Below, piece by piece: positions 1-9,060 of a stretch of DNA of 42,596 nucleotides. Position 1 is the stretch's first letter. The number at the start of each line of letters is the position of its first letter. A program made the position numbers and the translations under genes. The notes under the pieces were generated by a model that had not been told where the DNA came from, did no database searches, and saw only the letters and a list, made by a program, of their open reading frames with translations. The stretch comes from Chloroflexota bacterium (GTDB taxonomy: Bacteria > Chloroflexota > Dehalococcoidia > SM23-28-2 > RBG-16-64-32). The stretch covers positions 4,379 to 46,974 of the forward strand of contig VBJT01000001.1 in the NCBI GenBank assembly GCA_005880075.1, written 5' to 3'.

Positions 1-138
1 GGGGTCCGTGTCTGTGCTGTCATACAGGACGCATGTGTCCTGCGCCGCCGATCGATTCGGCCCAAGCGCAACGACACCAGCCACCAGCGCCAGCAATAAG
101 CCAGCTCCCGCCAGCCAAAGAAGATTCCTTCCGTTCAT
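1..138 (-). CDS. Secreted protein of unknown function, N-terminal fragment
   Basis: The minus strand opens with ATG at 138 and stays open to the window edge, giving 46 residues. The start MNGRNLLWLAGAGLLLALVA is a classic signal peptide: short polar start, hydrophobic core, then a probable cleavage region near RSAAQ. The visible mature part, DTCVLYDSTDTDP, is acidic and has one cysteine. The rest of the gene lies outside the window, so no family can be named. A plus-strand frame over the same bases has no such organisation and I treat it as a shadow. A promoter-like sequence at 252-280 fits this gene, with a leader of about 107 nt. Confidence 0.6.
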   Translation of the reverse strand, partial: MNGRNLLWLAGAGLLLALVAGVVALGPNRSAAQDTCVLYDSTDTDP

Positions 139-251
139 TGGGCGACCGTCCTTCCGACGGAACCCACTTCGCAGTTCGGAAGACATCGCCCACGCGGGCC
201 GGCCCCTTCAGCCTGCTTCGAACGCTCCGCCCCAGTTAGTTGTGGTGCTAT

Positions 252-280
252 CTTTTAGTGCGCTCGGATTGGGATGTCAA
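252..280 (-). promoter_or_regulatory. Probable sigma70-type promoter for the leftmost gene
   Basis: On the minus strand TTGACA (280-275, perfect -35) is followed after exactly 17 bp by TAAAAG (257-252), a 4/6 match to TATAAT. The surrounding 240-420 stretch is clearly more AT-rich than its neighbours. It faces the secreted-protein start at 138. Confidence 0.5.
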
Positions 281-432
281 TCCATTATTGTAAATATCTG
301 AATATTCTTACACATTCCCCGCCGGTAAGGAAAGAAATAGTTATGTCTGCTTGGCTGTCGTCCGCTATCAATTCTAGAATTAGCCCGTAACGGCAGATCC
401 AAAAAACGAAAAACGGACTGCCTCTCGCAACC

Positions 433-471
433 CAAGTTCCGAGCCCTCAGTTCCCAGTTCCAAGGTGCCCA
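433..471. repeat. Short degenerate tandem repeat built on GGAACT
   Basis: Read on the minus strand the stretch contains TTGGAACTGGGAACTGAGGG and then CTCGGAACTT, so the GGAACT core appears three times at 7- to 13-bp spacing. Similar GGAAC- or GAACTCGG-based short repeats occur at 5636-5667 and 42182-42223. Confidence 0.45.
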
Positions 472-882
472 GTGGCCATCTCCCCCTTTGAGATCGCCCT
501 CCGCTTTGTTTACCTCCAACCATGAGCAACGGTCTCGCGGACCAACGGCAGCAGAGGACAACCTCGTGAACTACTTCCGCCTCGACGGCATGCACCTCGA
601 GCCTTTGACACGCAGAGAACTCGATCCGCGTCGCCTCCTCAGCTTCGCGCCGCCTGCGCTGTGCGCTCCACACGTTCGGCCGGCATAACCGGAATGGCGG
701 CGCTTCAACAGCCCGGCCTGGCTGGACTGGAAGGGCCAACGCAACCAAAGACGCCTCTACGCTGCGCCTCGCAGCGGGGAGCACGAGGGAGCGTCGCATT
801 AATACGGCGGGTGAGAGGCATCTTGCTGAGGCGTTTACCCCCAGTATCTTTCCCCTCTCCACGCGCTGCTTTTTGAGGCAGT

Positions 883-2427
883 TTAGAGGATCGGCAGGTC
901 GGATTGTGACAGCGCGCGGACCGTGAGAACCAGTCCCACCGCTATCAACGCGAAGGCACCGCCGATTGGAGCTGCCCGGAAGAGGACCGTGCCGGAGCCG
1001 ATTGTGCCCGCTAAGCGGCCCAGGTAGGGGTTGCCCGCCGTGCTGTCCTTGCGAGCGCTCATCCAGTCGAACAAGCGCCTCGCGTAGATCAGGCCGAGAC
1101 ACACAAGCGTCAGGACGGCCGCGAGACCCAAACTAAAAGCGACAATCAGTAGGAGGCCGAGGCCGATCCGGTTGAGCGAGACCGCGGCCAGCAGGACAAC
1201 CAGCGCCGAGGGGCTGGGCGTGAGGCCGTCTGCAAGCCCGAGCGCCACCAGACTCTTCCAGGGCGGCGCGCCGTCGCCTGAACGCCCGTGGGTGTGGCCA
1301 TGGGCAAGCGAATGGTTGTGCTCGTGGCCGCCGTGGCCGCGAATCACGGCCAGGATGCGCCGGAGAGAGCGCCGGCCGCCTGCGCGCGCTGCAATCAGAC
1401 GCAGGCCGAGGGCGAGGATCATGAGCGCGGAAGCGAGGCTCAGCCCGGGGTAAAGCTTCTCTGGCAGAATGAAACGCGATCCGAACAGGGTGACCAGCCC
1501 TATCGCCAGAACCCCGATGGTATGCGTTACGGCGATGGTCAGACCAAGCGACAGCGCTTGCCGGGTCGTGCCCTTCACTCCCACGAAGTAAGCCGCTAGG
1601 AACGTCTTGCCGTGGCCCGGCTCCAGCGCGTGGATGGCGCCGAACCCGAGCGCCAGGAGAAGCGATAGCAGTAGGACAGGCAGTGTCAGGTTGTCGGTGT
1701 CGATCAGCGACGCGAACCCGGCGCCCGCCCGCGAGGGCGCCTTCTGCGGCGCGGACAGCGCCGCCGTCACCGCTGGAGCAGCCGCGCCGCCGCTGGCATC
1801 GAACGATAGATGCGCCTCCCGAACATCGAGCGGGCTCGAGAGCAGATCGGCCGGATAGGCGGTAAGCTCGTGACTGATGTCCTCCATCGACGCCGTGGAC
1901 GTCAGTAGAGAGGTCCCGTCCGCAGGCTGGACGACGATCTCTTTCCAGCCGATGCGGTCGGAGTAGTTGTCGTCGCGGTACTGTATGGCGCCAAGCGAAC
2001 TTGCGCCGGCCGTCTCAAGGAGCAAATTTAGCCGCAAAGTGCGCAGTCCGGCCTGTCCCTCGGGGAAGGAGATATCCCGCGTGAGCACCCGCAAATCTAG
2101 TGGCGAGCCATCCTCGGTCAGGTGAAGGTTATTCAGAATCTCCGGCGACTTTCTCTCAAGGTAAGCCTCATTCTCGCTCGCGCTGGGCTGTCCATCACCG
2201 TCGAGATCGATGTCGTCCATCTCCTGGAATGCCGGTATCTCCGCCATGTCGAGGACGTAGCGAACGCGAATGGCGTCCGAATATAGCTCCAGGCGGCTGT
2301 AGCGGTTGACTGTAAAGTTGCCGAGCGGATGCGCTTCCGCGCTCGGCGGCGGCGCAAGCGCGAATGCTGTCAGCGCCAGGACGGAGACGGCGATCGCGAC
2401 GGCCGTGGCAGTTACTCGAAACGTCAT
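883..2427 (-). CDS. NicO/HoxN-family metal transporter with secreted N-terminal domain
   Basis: This 514-residue protein has three parts. Residues 1-32 are a signal peptide ending near AEAHPLGN. A periplasm-facing domain of about 200 residues follows, with an EF-hand-like loop (DIDLDGDG) suggesting calcium binding. From about residue 245 a multi-span membrane domain begins, carrying the NicO-type motif HALEPGHGKT, a second block AVTHTIGV and a cytoplasmic histidine-rich loop (HGGHEHNHSLAHGHTHG). The NicO family moves nickel or cobalt, and the histidine loop fits metal handling; substrate and direction are not proven. Its ATG overlaps the stop of the TPR gene by four bases (ATGA), so translation is coupled. 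It is the last gene of a DUF4331-TPR-transporter operon. Confidence 0.8.
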   Translation of the reverse strand: MTFRVTATAVAIAVSVLALTAFALAPPPSAEAHPLGNFTVNRYSRLELYSDAIRVRYVLDMAEIPAFQEMDDIDLDGDGQPSASENEAYLERKSPEILNNLHLTEDGSPLDLRVLTRDISFPEGQAGLRTLRLNLLLETAGASSLGAIQYRDDNYSDRIGWKEIVVQPADGTSLLTSTASMEDISHELTAYPADLLSSPLDVREAHLSFDASGGAAAPAVTAALSAPQKAPSRAGAGFASLIDTDNLTLPVLLLSLLLALGFGAIHALEPGHGKTFLAAYFVGVKGTTRQALSLGLTIAVTHTIGVLAIGLVTLFGSRFILPEKLYPGLSLASALMILALGLRLIAARAGGRRSLRRILAVIRGHGGHEHNHSLAHGHTHGRSGDGAPPWKSLVALGLADGLTPSPSALVVLLAAVSLNRIGLGLLLIVAFSLGLAAVLTLVCLGLIYARRLFDWMSARKDSTAGNPYLGRLAGTIGSGTVLFRAAPIGGAFALIAVGLVLTVRALSQSDLPIL

Positions 2428-3764
2428 CTTAGTTTGTCCAAGTCGTCGAGGGTCGCGGCCGCTTCATCGGCGTAAAGAACAGAGAATCGTGGGTTGATTT
2501 GAAGTGCGGCACCCAGGTACTCCCGTGCCTTGTCGTGGTTGCCTAGCCGAAACTCGATCATGCCTGCGTGGAAGAGCAGGAGCGAATCGCGTGTACCGAG
2601 ACGGAGAGCTTCTTGTGAGTAACCAAGGCCTTCATCGTAGCGGCCATCCTTGTAGAGTGCCCAGGCGAGCACATCCGCGACCGGAACGCTTCCCGAGCGC
2701 TGTTCATATACTGCGCGGGCTTGCGAGACGGCATCATCGAGGCGAAGGTCGTGGTCGGCGAAGAATAGAGCCATCTGCAGATCGGTGTTTATGCCGTTTG
2801 CCTTGTACAGGCGGTCGATCGCTTCTACGAGAGCGTATTGCCTGTCGGCGTCGTCAGGCCGGCCCGCCGCCCGGTAAACATCGCCAAGCGCGGAGACGTA
2901 TTCGGGAGTAGGCTGCCGCGCGACGACCTGCTCATAGAGCGAGGTCGCTTCTCCGTAATCCCCCCTCGCCGCGTGGACCTTTGCCAGCCCCGCTAGCGCG
3001 TGCGCGTAGCCCGGGAAGGCGCGAAGGGACGCCTCATATTGCGCTTCAGCTTTTTCCAGATCACCTCGCGTGAAGTAGAAATTGCCGAACTGCACCCGCG
3101 CCCACGCGGTGTTGTCCGGCTGGCGGCCGCCGTCAGTGCTAAGCGCGTTCTGCCACGCCAATTCCGCTGCATCGGTCTCGCCCCGCTGCTCCAGAATGTA
3201 GGCCAGCCGGCTAAAGGTGGAGAGCCCCGGCGCCTTCGCGACAAGCCCCTCGTAGGTCTGGGAGGCCTCGTCGTATCGCCCGAGCGCCATCTTAGCGTCG
3301 CCGAGAACACCCTGGGCATAAGGGTCTACCGGGTCGACAACGATTGCCCGCTGCGCTGTCTCGAGCGCCCCTTGGAAATCGTGCTTTGTTGCCTGCAGAG
3401 ACGCCAGCATCGCCAATGCGTTGTAGTTGTCGCCCGGCAGTTCCCGAAGTGATGCGCGGGCGGCGGCCTCCGCCCGGCTGTAGTCAGACACGTCGTTTGT
3501 CGCACGCGCTCGTCGAGCGTAGGCCTCGGCCAGCTTATCGTAGCCAATGAAATCGCCAGGATTGTCGTGCACCCGCTGTTCCCAGAAGCTGATCACTCCA
3601 TTCGTAGCGGCCAGCGCATCTTTGGGTGCTGGCGCGACCGCGCCGTTCTCCCGTCCGATCAGTTGCCGGTAGCTTAGGAGCAAGAGCGCGAGAGCCAAGA
3701 GCAAACTGCCGGCGAGCAGCAGCACACTGCCGCTTCTCGGTGGCTCGATGCTCCCGGCTCTCAT
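2424..3764 (-). CDS. Membrane-anchored TPR-repeat protein
   Basis: The protein has 446 residues. A hydrophobic segment near residues 13-30 (LLLAGSLLLALALLLLSY) anchors it, followed by a solvent-exposed array of TPR repeats through most of its length, for example around ALETAQRAIVVDPVDPYAQG and AEAQYEASLRAFPGYAHALA. TPR proteins serve as scaffolds; no catalytic motif is visible. It sits 31 bp after the DUF4331 gene and overlaps the transporter gene by four bases, so the three are probably made together and act at the cell envelope. The ATG at 3764 is the only start that keeps the whole membrane anchor. Confidence 0.75.
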   Translation of the reverse strand: MRAGSIEPPRSGSVLLLAGSLLLALALLLLSYRQLIGRENGAVAPAPKDALAATNGVISFWEQRVHDNPGDFIGYDKLAEAYARRARATNDVSDYSRAEAAARASLRELPGDNYNALAMLASLQATKHDFQGALETAQRAIVVDPVDPYAQGVLGDAKMALGRYDEASQTYEGLVAKAPGLSTFSRLAYILEQRGETDAAELAWQNALSTDGGRQPDNTAWARVQFGNFYFTRGDLEKAEAQYEASLRAFPGYAHALAGLAKVHAARGDYGEATSLYEQVVARQPTPEYVSALGDVYRAAGRPDDADRQYALVEAIDRLYKANGINTDLQMALFFADHDLRLDDAVSQARAVYEQRSGSVPVADVLAWALYKDGRYDEGLGYSQEALRLGTRDSLLLFHAGMIEFRLGNHDKAREYLGAALQINPRFSVLYADEAAATLDDLDKLR

Positions 3765-3795
3765 TCTCGATTCCCTGCTCTTTGTTCCCGGCGCC

Positions 3796-5124
3796 CTAGC
3801 GTGTAAGGCGTCGCCTGATCACCATGACAGCGCCGGCCACAGTCAGTAAGGCACCGGCAATCAGCGTCCCTCCAATGGGCCAGCCGAGGTCAGCCCCGTC
3901 GCCGGGCTCGCCGCCCGTTTCCGGAACTGCGGCCGGTTGCGGAGCGGTCGTGGGCGCCGCCGTCGCTCCCGTGGTGGGGGTGGCGGTCGCCTGCACCGCC
4001 GCTGGCTGGTGGGGCGGCGCGAAGTAGGGGAAGGTGCTGAGGAACGCCACGTCGTTGCCGCTAATCGCGTCCGTAATACCGGCGGTGCGGTTCAAGACGA
4101 GCTTGAGGGCAGTATCGATCACGTCGTCCGTTAACTGGCGACCGTTGGTGAACTGGACCGGCTGCGAGAAGTCGATGCGAACGATATCCGGCTGAACGAT
4201 ATCGGCGACTTCGGCCGGGGTCTTTTGCCCGAACGGCCCGCCGTCTTCAGGACCGACTGGTCCATCCAGAACGGCGTTGACAGCCGTCCTCAGGTTCTGG
4301 TCCTCGGTCTGAACCGTGCTCTGAAAAGTCGCGGCGTCTGTCGCTGGCGCGCCGGCATTGAAGGCGTCCTTTTGTGCAGTCGGAATCAGCGCAGTATTTA
4401 GGGCGGGGATGGCCATGCGGTCCACTTGCGCTCCCTGTGACGTCGAGGCCCAGGCTTGAATAACGCCGGTGTTCGGGTCGGCTATGGCGCTGATCGGGAA
4501 TTCAATCACGATATACGAGACGTTGGTGCCCTTGAAGGTGTCCGAGGGCTGGTCGGGAGACTTGCAGAGTCCCGAAGTCGGGACATAGGGTGCAGCCTTG
4601 AACTTCTTGAAGCACGTCAGGTCGAAGAAGAAGGCGTCGTCGCGCTGACCGGCGAAGCTCTTTATACCGCCCTGGTCTTTGATCTTTGGGGCCGGCGCCG
4701 TCGGGTCCACTGATGGTGGCGTCACGTCGCCGGTGATCGCACCGCCGGGCAACCCCGTGATCGTATACGTTTGCGTCGCTCCACTGCCGGCGAAATTGAT
4801 GTTAACGGTAGCATCATCAACGAGATCGCTGTTTAGATCGACATGGATCATGTAAGTCACGGCGTTGCTGAAATTGGCGCTCAGGTTGTCCGCTGGCGCC
4901 GTGAGGCCATTCACGCCAAGACCCAAGACTAGGTTGGCTGAGTTCGCAGGGCTACGGAATGCGTAGACATCTGTAATGTCCGCTGGCTTATTTGCCTCAG
5001 CGCCGGGCGCGTCCCGGTGATCGGCGCCGCTCGACGGGCGGCCTGGACCACCGGTAGCGAGGAGAACGACCGCCGCCACGAGAACACACAGGCTGGCAAA
5101 GCCGCTTAGTACAAACTTCCGCAT
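3796..5124 (-). CDS. DUF4331 secreted protein with sorting-like C-terminal anchor
   Basis: The protein has 442 residues. An N-terminal signal peptide (MRKFVLSGFASLCVLVAAVV) precedes SSGADHRDAPGAEANKPADI, the characteristic start of DUF4331 proteins (SHRDAP..., DITDVYAF). The domain runs to about residue 365. A Thr/Pro/Ala-rich spacer follows, then VPETGG, a hydrophobic span (IAGALLTVAGAVMVI) and RRRLTR. That C-terminus resembles an LPXTG cell-wall sorting signal, here as PETGG. DUF4331 has no settled biochemical function. The start is secured by a strong Shine-Dalgarno (AAAGGAGGT) 10 bp upstream. It is first in the operon and probably the best expressed. Confidence 0.85.
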   Translation of the reverse strand: MRKFVLSGFASLCVLVAAVVLLATGGPGRPSSGADHRDAPGAEANKPADITDVYAFRSPANSANLVLGLGVNGLTAPADNLSANFSNAVTYMIHVDLNSDLVDDATVNINFAGSGATQTYTITGLPGGAITGDVTPPSVDPTAPAPKIKDQGGIKSFAGQRDDAFFFDLTCFKKFKAAPYVPTSGLCKSPDQPSDTFKGTNVSYIVIEFPISAIADPNTGVIQAWASTSQGAQVDRMAIPALNTALIPTAQKDAFNAGAPATDAATFQSTVQTEDQNLRTAVNAVLDGPVGPEDGGPFGQKTPAEVADIVQPDIVRIDFSQPVQFTNGRQLTDDVIDTALKLVLNRTAGITDAISGNDVAFLSTFPYFAPPHQPAAVQATATPTTGATAAPTTAPQPAAVPETGGEPGDGADLGWPIGGTLIAGALLTVAGAVMVIRRRLTR

Positions 5125-5177
5125 GATATGTCTAACCTCCTTTTGCGGGTCATGGAATACTGGGTGCCTGACAGTTA

Positions 5178-5210
5178 TTTCGCAGCGCCGCCGGCGGCAG
5201 ATCAGCGAAA
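5178..5210. promoter_or_regulatory. Imperfect inverted repeat upstream of the DUF4331 gene
   Basis: TTTCGC at 5178-5183 pairs with GCGAAA at 5205-5210, and the centre is the palindrome GCCGCCGGCGGC. It lies about 54-86 bp before the DUF4331 start, so it may be an operator or part of the leader RNA. No T-run follows on either strand, which argues against a terminator. Confidence 0.35.
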
Positions 5211-5607
5211 TCGGGGCGGAAGGCCAAAAAAAATTCGTTGTCGAGCTTACGAAATGTCGAGCGCTAAAGACAAGGAGGCTACTGTTCTGATCGAGGCGTC
5301 AGCATAGGCTGACACCAGCTAACTCGAAGTCTCCGGCCAGGAGTGCCACTTCCCCCTTAGACGTCGACCTGCTTTCCGCTATCCTCAATCTCGGAGGGGC
5401 GACCCGTTCTCGCGCACATTAACAACGGCTCCATCCGCCTACCACCGGACTTTCCGCGTAGTATCACCCTGACAGGCGAAAAGCGATCATGTTGAAGTCA
5501 ATCGAGAATGGCGACGCCAACCATGCGCCGGAAGCCCAGTTAAAGCGAAAATCTTCGGAAAGCAATCAAGGCAGAGCCGCCAATTTCACGGCACAGTCAA
5601 GCGAAAA
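5211..5607. other. Intergenic stretch between the DUF4331 gene and the aldehyde dehydrogenase terminator
   Basis: Most of the 537-bp gap between the DUF4331 start and the aldehyde dehydrogenase stop. It contains an A8 run near 5226-5233. A plus-strand frame from about 5489, under 60 codons, has no ribosome-binding site and runs into the terminator hairpin. I see no RNA gene and no confident promoter, although the operon to the left must start here. Confidence 0.35.
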
Positions 5608-5627
5608 GGGCGGCCTTTCGGCCGCCC
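5608..5627 (-). terminator. Rho-independent terminator after aldehyde dehydrogenase
   Basis: GGGCGGCC pairs perfectly with GGCCGCCC around a 4-base loop. On the minus strand the stem is followed by TTTTCGC, a short T-run in the right place, 34 bp beyond the stop. Confidence 0.75.
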
Positions 5628-5635
5628 CAATCATC

Positions 5636-5667
5636 TGTTCCTCGTTCGCTGTTCCTTGTTCCTAGTT
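5636..5667. repeat. Short GTTCC repeat cluster at the end of the aldehyde dehydrogenase gene
   Basis: TGTTCC or a near match occurs repeatedly (TGTTCCTCGTTCG, then TGTTCCTTGTTCC) between the terminator and the last codons. On the opposite strand this reads GGAAC, the core of the repeat at 433-471. Confidence 0.35.
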
Positions 5668-7167
5668 GAGCTTCAACGACACGCTCTTCGTCTCCATGAA
5701 CATCTCCATCCCCTCCTGCCCCAGCTCGCGCCCGATGCCGCTCTGCTTGTAGCCGCCGAACGGCATCAGCGGCACGCCGAGCGTCCCCGCCGCGTGGTAG
5801 CTGTTGATCCAGACAGTGCCCGCCTTGATCCCCTTCGCGAACTTGAACGCCCTGTCGATGTCCTTCGTCCACACCGCCGCCGCCAGCCCGTACATCGTAT
5901 CGTTCGCCAGCCGCAGCCCCTCATCCGCATCCTTGAACGGGATCACCGAGAGCACCGGCCCGAAGATCTCCTCCTGCGCGATCTTCATCCGGTTGTCCAC
6001 CTGGTCGAAGATCGTCGGTTCGTAGAAATAGCCCTTATCGTAGCCTTCGCCCGTCAGGCGCTTGCCGCCGCGCACGAGCGTCGCCTTCTCATCGTTCCCC
6101 GATTTCACGTACGACTCCACGGTCCCCAGCTGTGAATCCGAGACGACGGGGCCCATTCGCGTAGACGGGTCCATCGGGTCGCCCACCTTCACGCCGTTCA
6201 CGAAGTTGCTGAACATGTTCAGGAACTGATCGTGCACGCTCTCCTCCACCAGCAACCGCGAGCCCGCCTGGCACACCTGCCCGGCGTTCATGTAGATGCC
6301 GAACAGCGCGCCGATCACCGCTCCCTGCAGGTTGGCGTCCGCGAACACAATGTTCGGCGACTTCCCGCCCAGCTCCAGCGAGATCTTCTTCACGTTGCTC
6401 GCTGCCGCCCGCATCACCTGCTGCCCGACCTCGGTCGAGCCCGTAAACGCCACTTTGTCCACCAGCGGAGAAGCGGCTATCCGGTCGCCCACGGTCTTGC
6501 CGGACCCCGTCACGACGTTCACGACCCCCGCCGGCGCGCCCGCCTCAGTCAAGATGCGGCCCAGCTCGTACGTCGTGCACGGCGTGTACGTTGCCGGCTT
6601 GATCACGCAGGTGCAACCAACCGCCAACGCCGGAGCAAGCTTCCACGTCGCTAGCAGCATCGGAAAGTTCCACGGCGTGATGATCCCGACAACGCCCACC
6701 GGCTCCTTGAGAATCATACCGATCGCATCGCTGACGTAGTTCGATACCACTTGACCCTTGATGTCGAGCGCCAACCCGGCGTAGTACTCGAACACATCAG
6801 CCGTAAGCGACACCTCGATTCCTGCCTCGCTCAGCGGCTTACCGACTTCCGAGGCTAGCAGCCTTGCGAGGTCGTTCTGCTCGGCGCGGATCTTGTCGGC
6901 CGCTCGCCTCAGGACTGCCGAGCGGTTCCGCGCCGGCGCGTTCGACCAGCCACCGCTGTCAAACGCCTTCCGCGCCGCTTCGATCGCGGCGTCGACGTCC
7001 TCTTCGCTCGCCTTCGGGAACTTCGCGACCGTTACGTCGTTGTTCGCCGGATAGCGCCGCTCCATCATCTCGCCGGATTTAGGAGCAACTTGCTGGCCGT
7101 TGATCAGCAGCTGGTACTCCTTGCCGGTGACAGCCTGCGGGGCGGCAGGCGCAGTCTCGGTGGTCAT
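5662..7167 (-). CDS. NAD(P)-dependent aldehyde dehydrogenase
   Basis: A full-length (501-residue) aldehyde dehydrogenase, oxidising an aldehyde to its acid with NAD(P)+. Visible landmarks are TPWNFPM (cofactor site), FTGSTEVG, the general base in ELGGKSP, the nucleophile Cys299 in NAGQVCQAGS, and EEIFGPVLSV near the end. Overall it resembles class 1/2 and betaine- or phenylacetaldehyde-type enzymes; the substrate cannot be told. I start at ATG 7167 because AAGGAGG lies 8 bp before it; an upstream GTG at 7185 would swallow that site. A terminator separates it from the aldehyde oxidoreductase gene upstream, so it probably has its own promoter, but sharing a neighbourhood suggests linked aldehyde metabolism. 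Confidence 0.9.
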   Translation of the reverse strand: MTTETAPAAPQAVTGKEYQLLINGQQVAPKSGEMMERRYPANNDVTVAKFPKASEEDVDAAIEAARKAFDSGGWSNAPARNRSAVLRRAADKIRAEQNDLARLLASEVGKPLSEAGIEVSLTADVFEYYAGLALDIKGQVVSNYVSDAIGMILKEPVGVVGIITPWNFPMLLATWKLAPALAVGCTCVIKPATYTPCTTYELGRILTEAGAPAGVVNVVTGSGKTVGDRIAASPLVDKVAFTGSTEVGQQVMRAAASNVKKISLELGGKSPNIVFADANLQGAVIGALFGIYMNAGQVCQAGSRLLVEESVHDQFLNMFSNFVNGVKVGDPMDPSTRMGPVVSDSQLGTVESYVKSGNDEKATLVRGGKRLTGEGYDKGYFYEPTIFDQVDNRMKIAQEEIFGPVLSVIPFKDADEGLRLANDTMYGLAAAVWTKDIDRAFKFAKGIKAGTVWINSYHAAGTLGVPLMPFGGYKQSGIGRELGQEGMEMFMETKSVSLKLN

Positions 7168-7229
7168 GGGGCGCTCCTCCTTCACATCGTCTGCGTGCTT
7201 ACGACTATATTACCCTCGAATGGAGGAAA

Positions 7230-7251
7230 GAGGCGGCCTGTCGGCCGCCTC
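7230..7251 (-). terminator. Rho-independent terminator after the aldehyde oxidoreductase gene
   Basis: GAGGCGGCC pairs perfectly with GGCCGCCTC around the loop TGTC. On the minus strand a short T-run (TTTCC) follows. It separates the ppdK-oxidoreductase group from aldehyde dehydrogenase, and its stem core (GGCGGCC) matches the terminator at 5608-5627. Confidence 0.7.
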
Positions 7252-7274
7252 CGCTCACGTCTTATGATTACCTT

Positions 7275-9008
7275 CTAACCGGTGGCTCTCATCGCGAACA
7301 TTTCCTCGCGCCATGGAGTTCTTTCCTTCGCCTGCCTGATGATTTCCGCCGAGACATCGAACTTCATCATGCCGCCGGGCCCAACGCCCTCTTCGCGAAG
7401 ACACGTGGGGAGATCATCGTCCGCTTCGGTCAGGCCGGCCCGGTCGTTGAACGCCCATTCGTCTTGCAGGCACTGCCAACCCACCTCCGCCATATCCTCG
7501 GGCTTCACAGGCTCGCCGTACAGCAGGCTGTAGAACTCCGCGATGTCCTTCAGGCTGGGCTGCAGGAACTGACAGAAGCCGGAAGAATCGCAGACCGCGT
7601 TCACAAGCTGTGACTCGCGCGATGCCTGCGCGAACTGGTCTTCCGGCATGCCGGGTTTGATCACGAGTCCGGCGGTGTGGTCGGCGCCCATCGGGCTGCT
7701 TGCGTAAGTCACGCCGGTCGCCTTCAGCGGGCGTGGGTCCCAGGCGGGCACCGCCTGGCCTTTAACAACCGGCACGCGGGCGTGGTTGAAGCGCTTGCCG
7801 ACGCTGGCCGCGCCGTTACCCACCGTCTTCCCGAGGTCCGTCCCGTTCCCAACGTCCGCGAGCAGCTTCTTCATTGCCTCGGCGTCACCCCACTCCAGCT
7901 GTCCGGCGTCCATCAGCACGGCGATCGCTGCACCGGCCTCTATCGTATCCACCCCGATCTCATCGCATAGCCGGTCGAGGTCAGCCACTTTCTCCCAGCT
8001 GTCGACGCCGCAGTTCGAGCCGAGCAGGGCCAGTGTCTCGAACTCGAGCGCCGATGTCAGGTAATTCCCGTCCTCCCCGTGCACGACGTTGCTGCACTGG
8101 ACGATGCAGCCGGTCATGCAGTTGTGCATGCCGCCGCCGCGGACCTCGAAGCTCTCGACGATCTTCATCCCCGCCAGGTTGGCCGCGTCAGGCGACTGCC
8201 CCTCCGTCCGGTTCTTGTAGGGGAGCGTGTTGAGCAGGTTCGCCGTCGGAAGGATCGCGGACGTCCCGTACTTGAAGATCTGCGGTCCGTCCCGGTAGGC
8301 CTTACTGTAGTTCTTGACGAGCGCATTGAAGCCCGGCGTGTCCGCGGGCTGGCGTGGACGCGCCCGCGCCGGGTCGACGAGCACCCATTTGAGTCCCTTC
8401 GAGCCCATGACTGCCCCGAGCCCACCGCGAGCAGCCGCGCGGGCTGGATGGCGTTGCTTTTCCTGATCGGTGCAATGGATCGATGCCCCCCGGAGCTGGA
8501 GTTCGCCGGCGGGGCCGATGCAGATCGCAGACGCACTGGCGGGTTGGTCCGCGAAGAGCTTCTCGCAGGCGGCGTAGTTCCACATTCCCTTGTAATCGTC
8601 CGCGGACACTACTCTGGCGCCTTGATCGTCGACTATCACGCCATAACGGCGTTCCGGGTCGGCTGGCTCACCCTTCACTACGACCGCCCGGATGTTCAGC
8701 TTCATCAGGTGCTGACCGGGATTTCCGCCGGCGTTCGCCTCCTTGATGCCGTTGGTCAGCGGGCTCTTGCCTCCCATCGAGATGCGTCCCGAAGTCGGGG
8801 CAGACGTGCCCGAAAGCACGCCGGGCGCCATTACGAGAACATTGTCGGGGCCCAGAGGGTCGCATTCCGGATCGCACTCTTCGAGCATAATCCGGGCGGA
8901 CAAGGCGCGGCCGCCGAGAAGCTTCCAGTCGGCCGGGAATGGATCGAACGAGGTCGTTTGCGTTGTCATGTCCACGCGCAGGATCCGGTCGCCGTTGGAT
9001 TCAGGCAT
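7275..9008 (-). CDS. Aldehyde ferredoxin oxidoreductase (tungsten/molybdopterin type)
   Basis: A 577-residue member of the AOR family, which interconverts aldehydes and carboxylic acids using ferredoxin, a bis-pterin tungsten (or molybdenum) cofactor and one 4Fe-4S cluster. Family landmarks are LLGGRALSARI at the start, SGRISMGGKSPLT, ARGGLGAVMGSKGLK, and the cluster cysteines in HNCMTGCIVQC plus DSSGFC near residue 490. The cysteine spacing is CX3CX3C rather than the textbook CX2CX3C. ATG 9008 is preferred over TTG 9011, with GGAGGT 6 bp upstream. Length is slightly below the usual 600-620. It lies 52 bp after a small unknown gene behind ppdK, and a terminator follows it. Confidence 0.9.
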   Translation of the reverse strand: MPESNGDRILRVDMTTQTTSFDPFPADWKLLGGRALSARIMLEECDPECDPLGPDNVLVMAPGVLSGTSAPTSGRISMGGKSPLTNGIKEANAGGNPGQHLMKLNIRAVVVKGEPADPERRYGVIVDDQGARVVSADDYKGMWNYAACEKLFADQPASASAICIGPAGELQLRGASIHCTDQEKQRHPARAAARGGLGAVMGSKGLKWVLVDPARARPRQPADTPGFNALVKNYSKAYRDGPQIFKYGTSAILPTANLLNTLPYKNRTEGQSPDAANLAGMKIVESFEVRGGGMHNCMTGCIVQCSNVVHGEDGNYLTSALEFETLALLGSNCGVDSWEKVADLDRLCDEIGVDTIEAGAAIAVLMDAGQLEWGDAEAMKKLLADVGNGTDLGKTVGNGAASVGKRFNHARVPVVKGQAVPAWDPRPLKATGVTYASSPMGADHTAGLVIKPGMPEDQFAQASRESQLVNAVCDSSGFCQFLQPSLKDIAEFYSLLYGEPVKPEDMAEVGWQCLQDEWAFNDRAGLTEADDDLPTCLREEGVGPGGMMKFDVSAEIIRQAKERTPWREEMFAMRATG

Positions 9009-9060
9009 CAAAGCACCTCCAGATAGTGACTCGCATTATGCCAACCGCCTAGCCTACGGG

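Larger units (their letters stand above)
139..882. other. Intergenic stretch without a convincing gene
   Basis: This 744-bp stretch holds the promoter at 252-280, an AT-rich segment around 240-420, and a short degenerate tandem repeat at 433-471. Open frames exist in 480-880 on both strands, but they lack ribosome-binding sites, recognisable domains and coding-like composition. A decayed gene cannot be excluded. Confidence 0.4.

Noticed and set aside
380..1102. 240-codon minus-strand frame at the left
   Set aside because: It overlaps the end of the NicO-type gene in another frame and has a low-complexity Arg-rich composition.
8079..9026. 315-codon plus-strand frame
   Set aside because: Exact antisense shadow of the aldehyde oxidoreductase gene, without a ribosome-binding site or domain.
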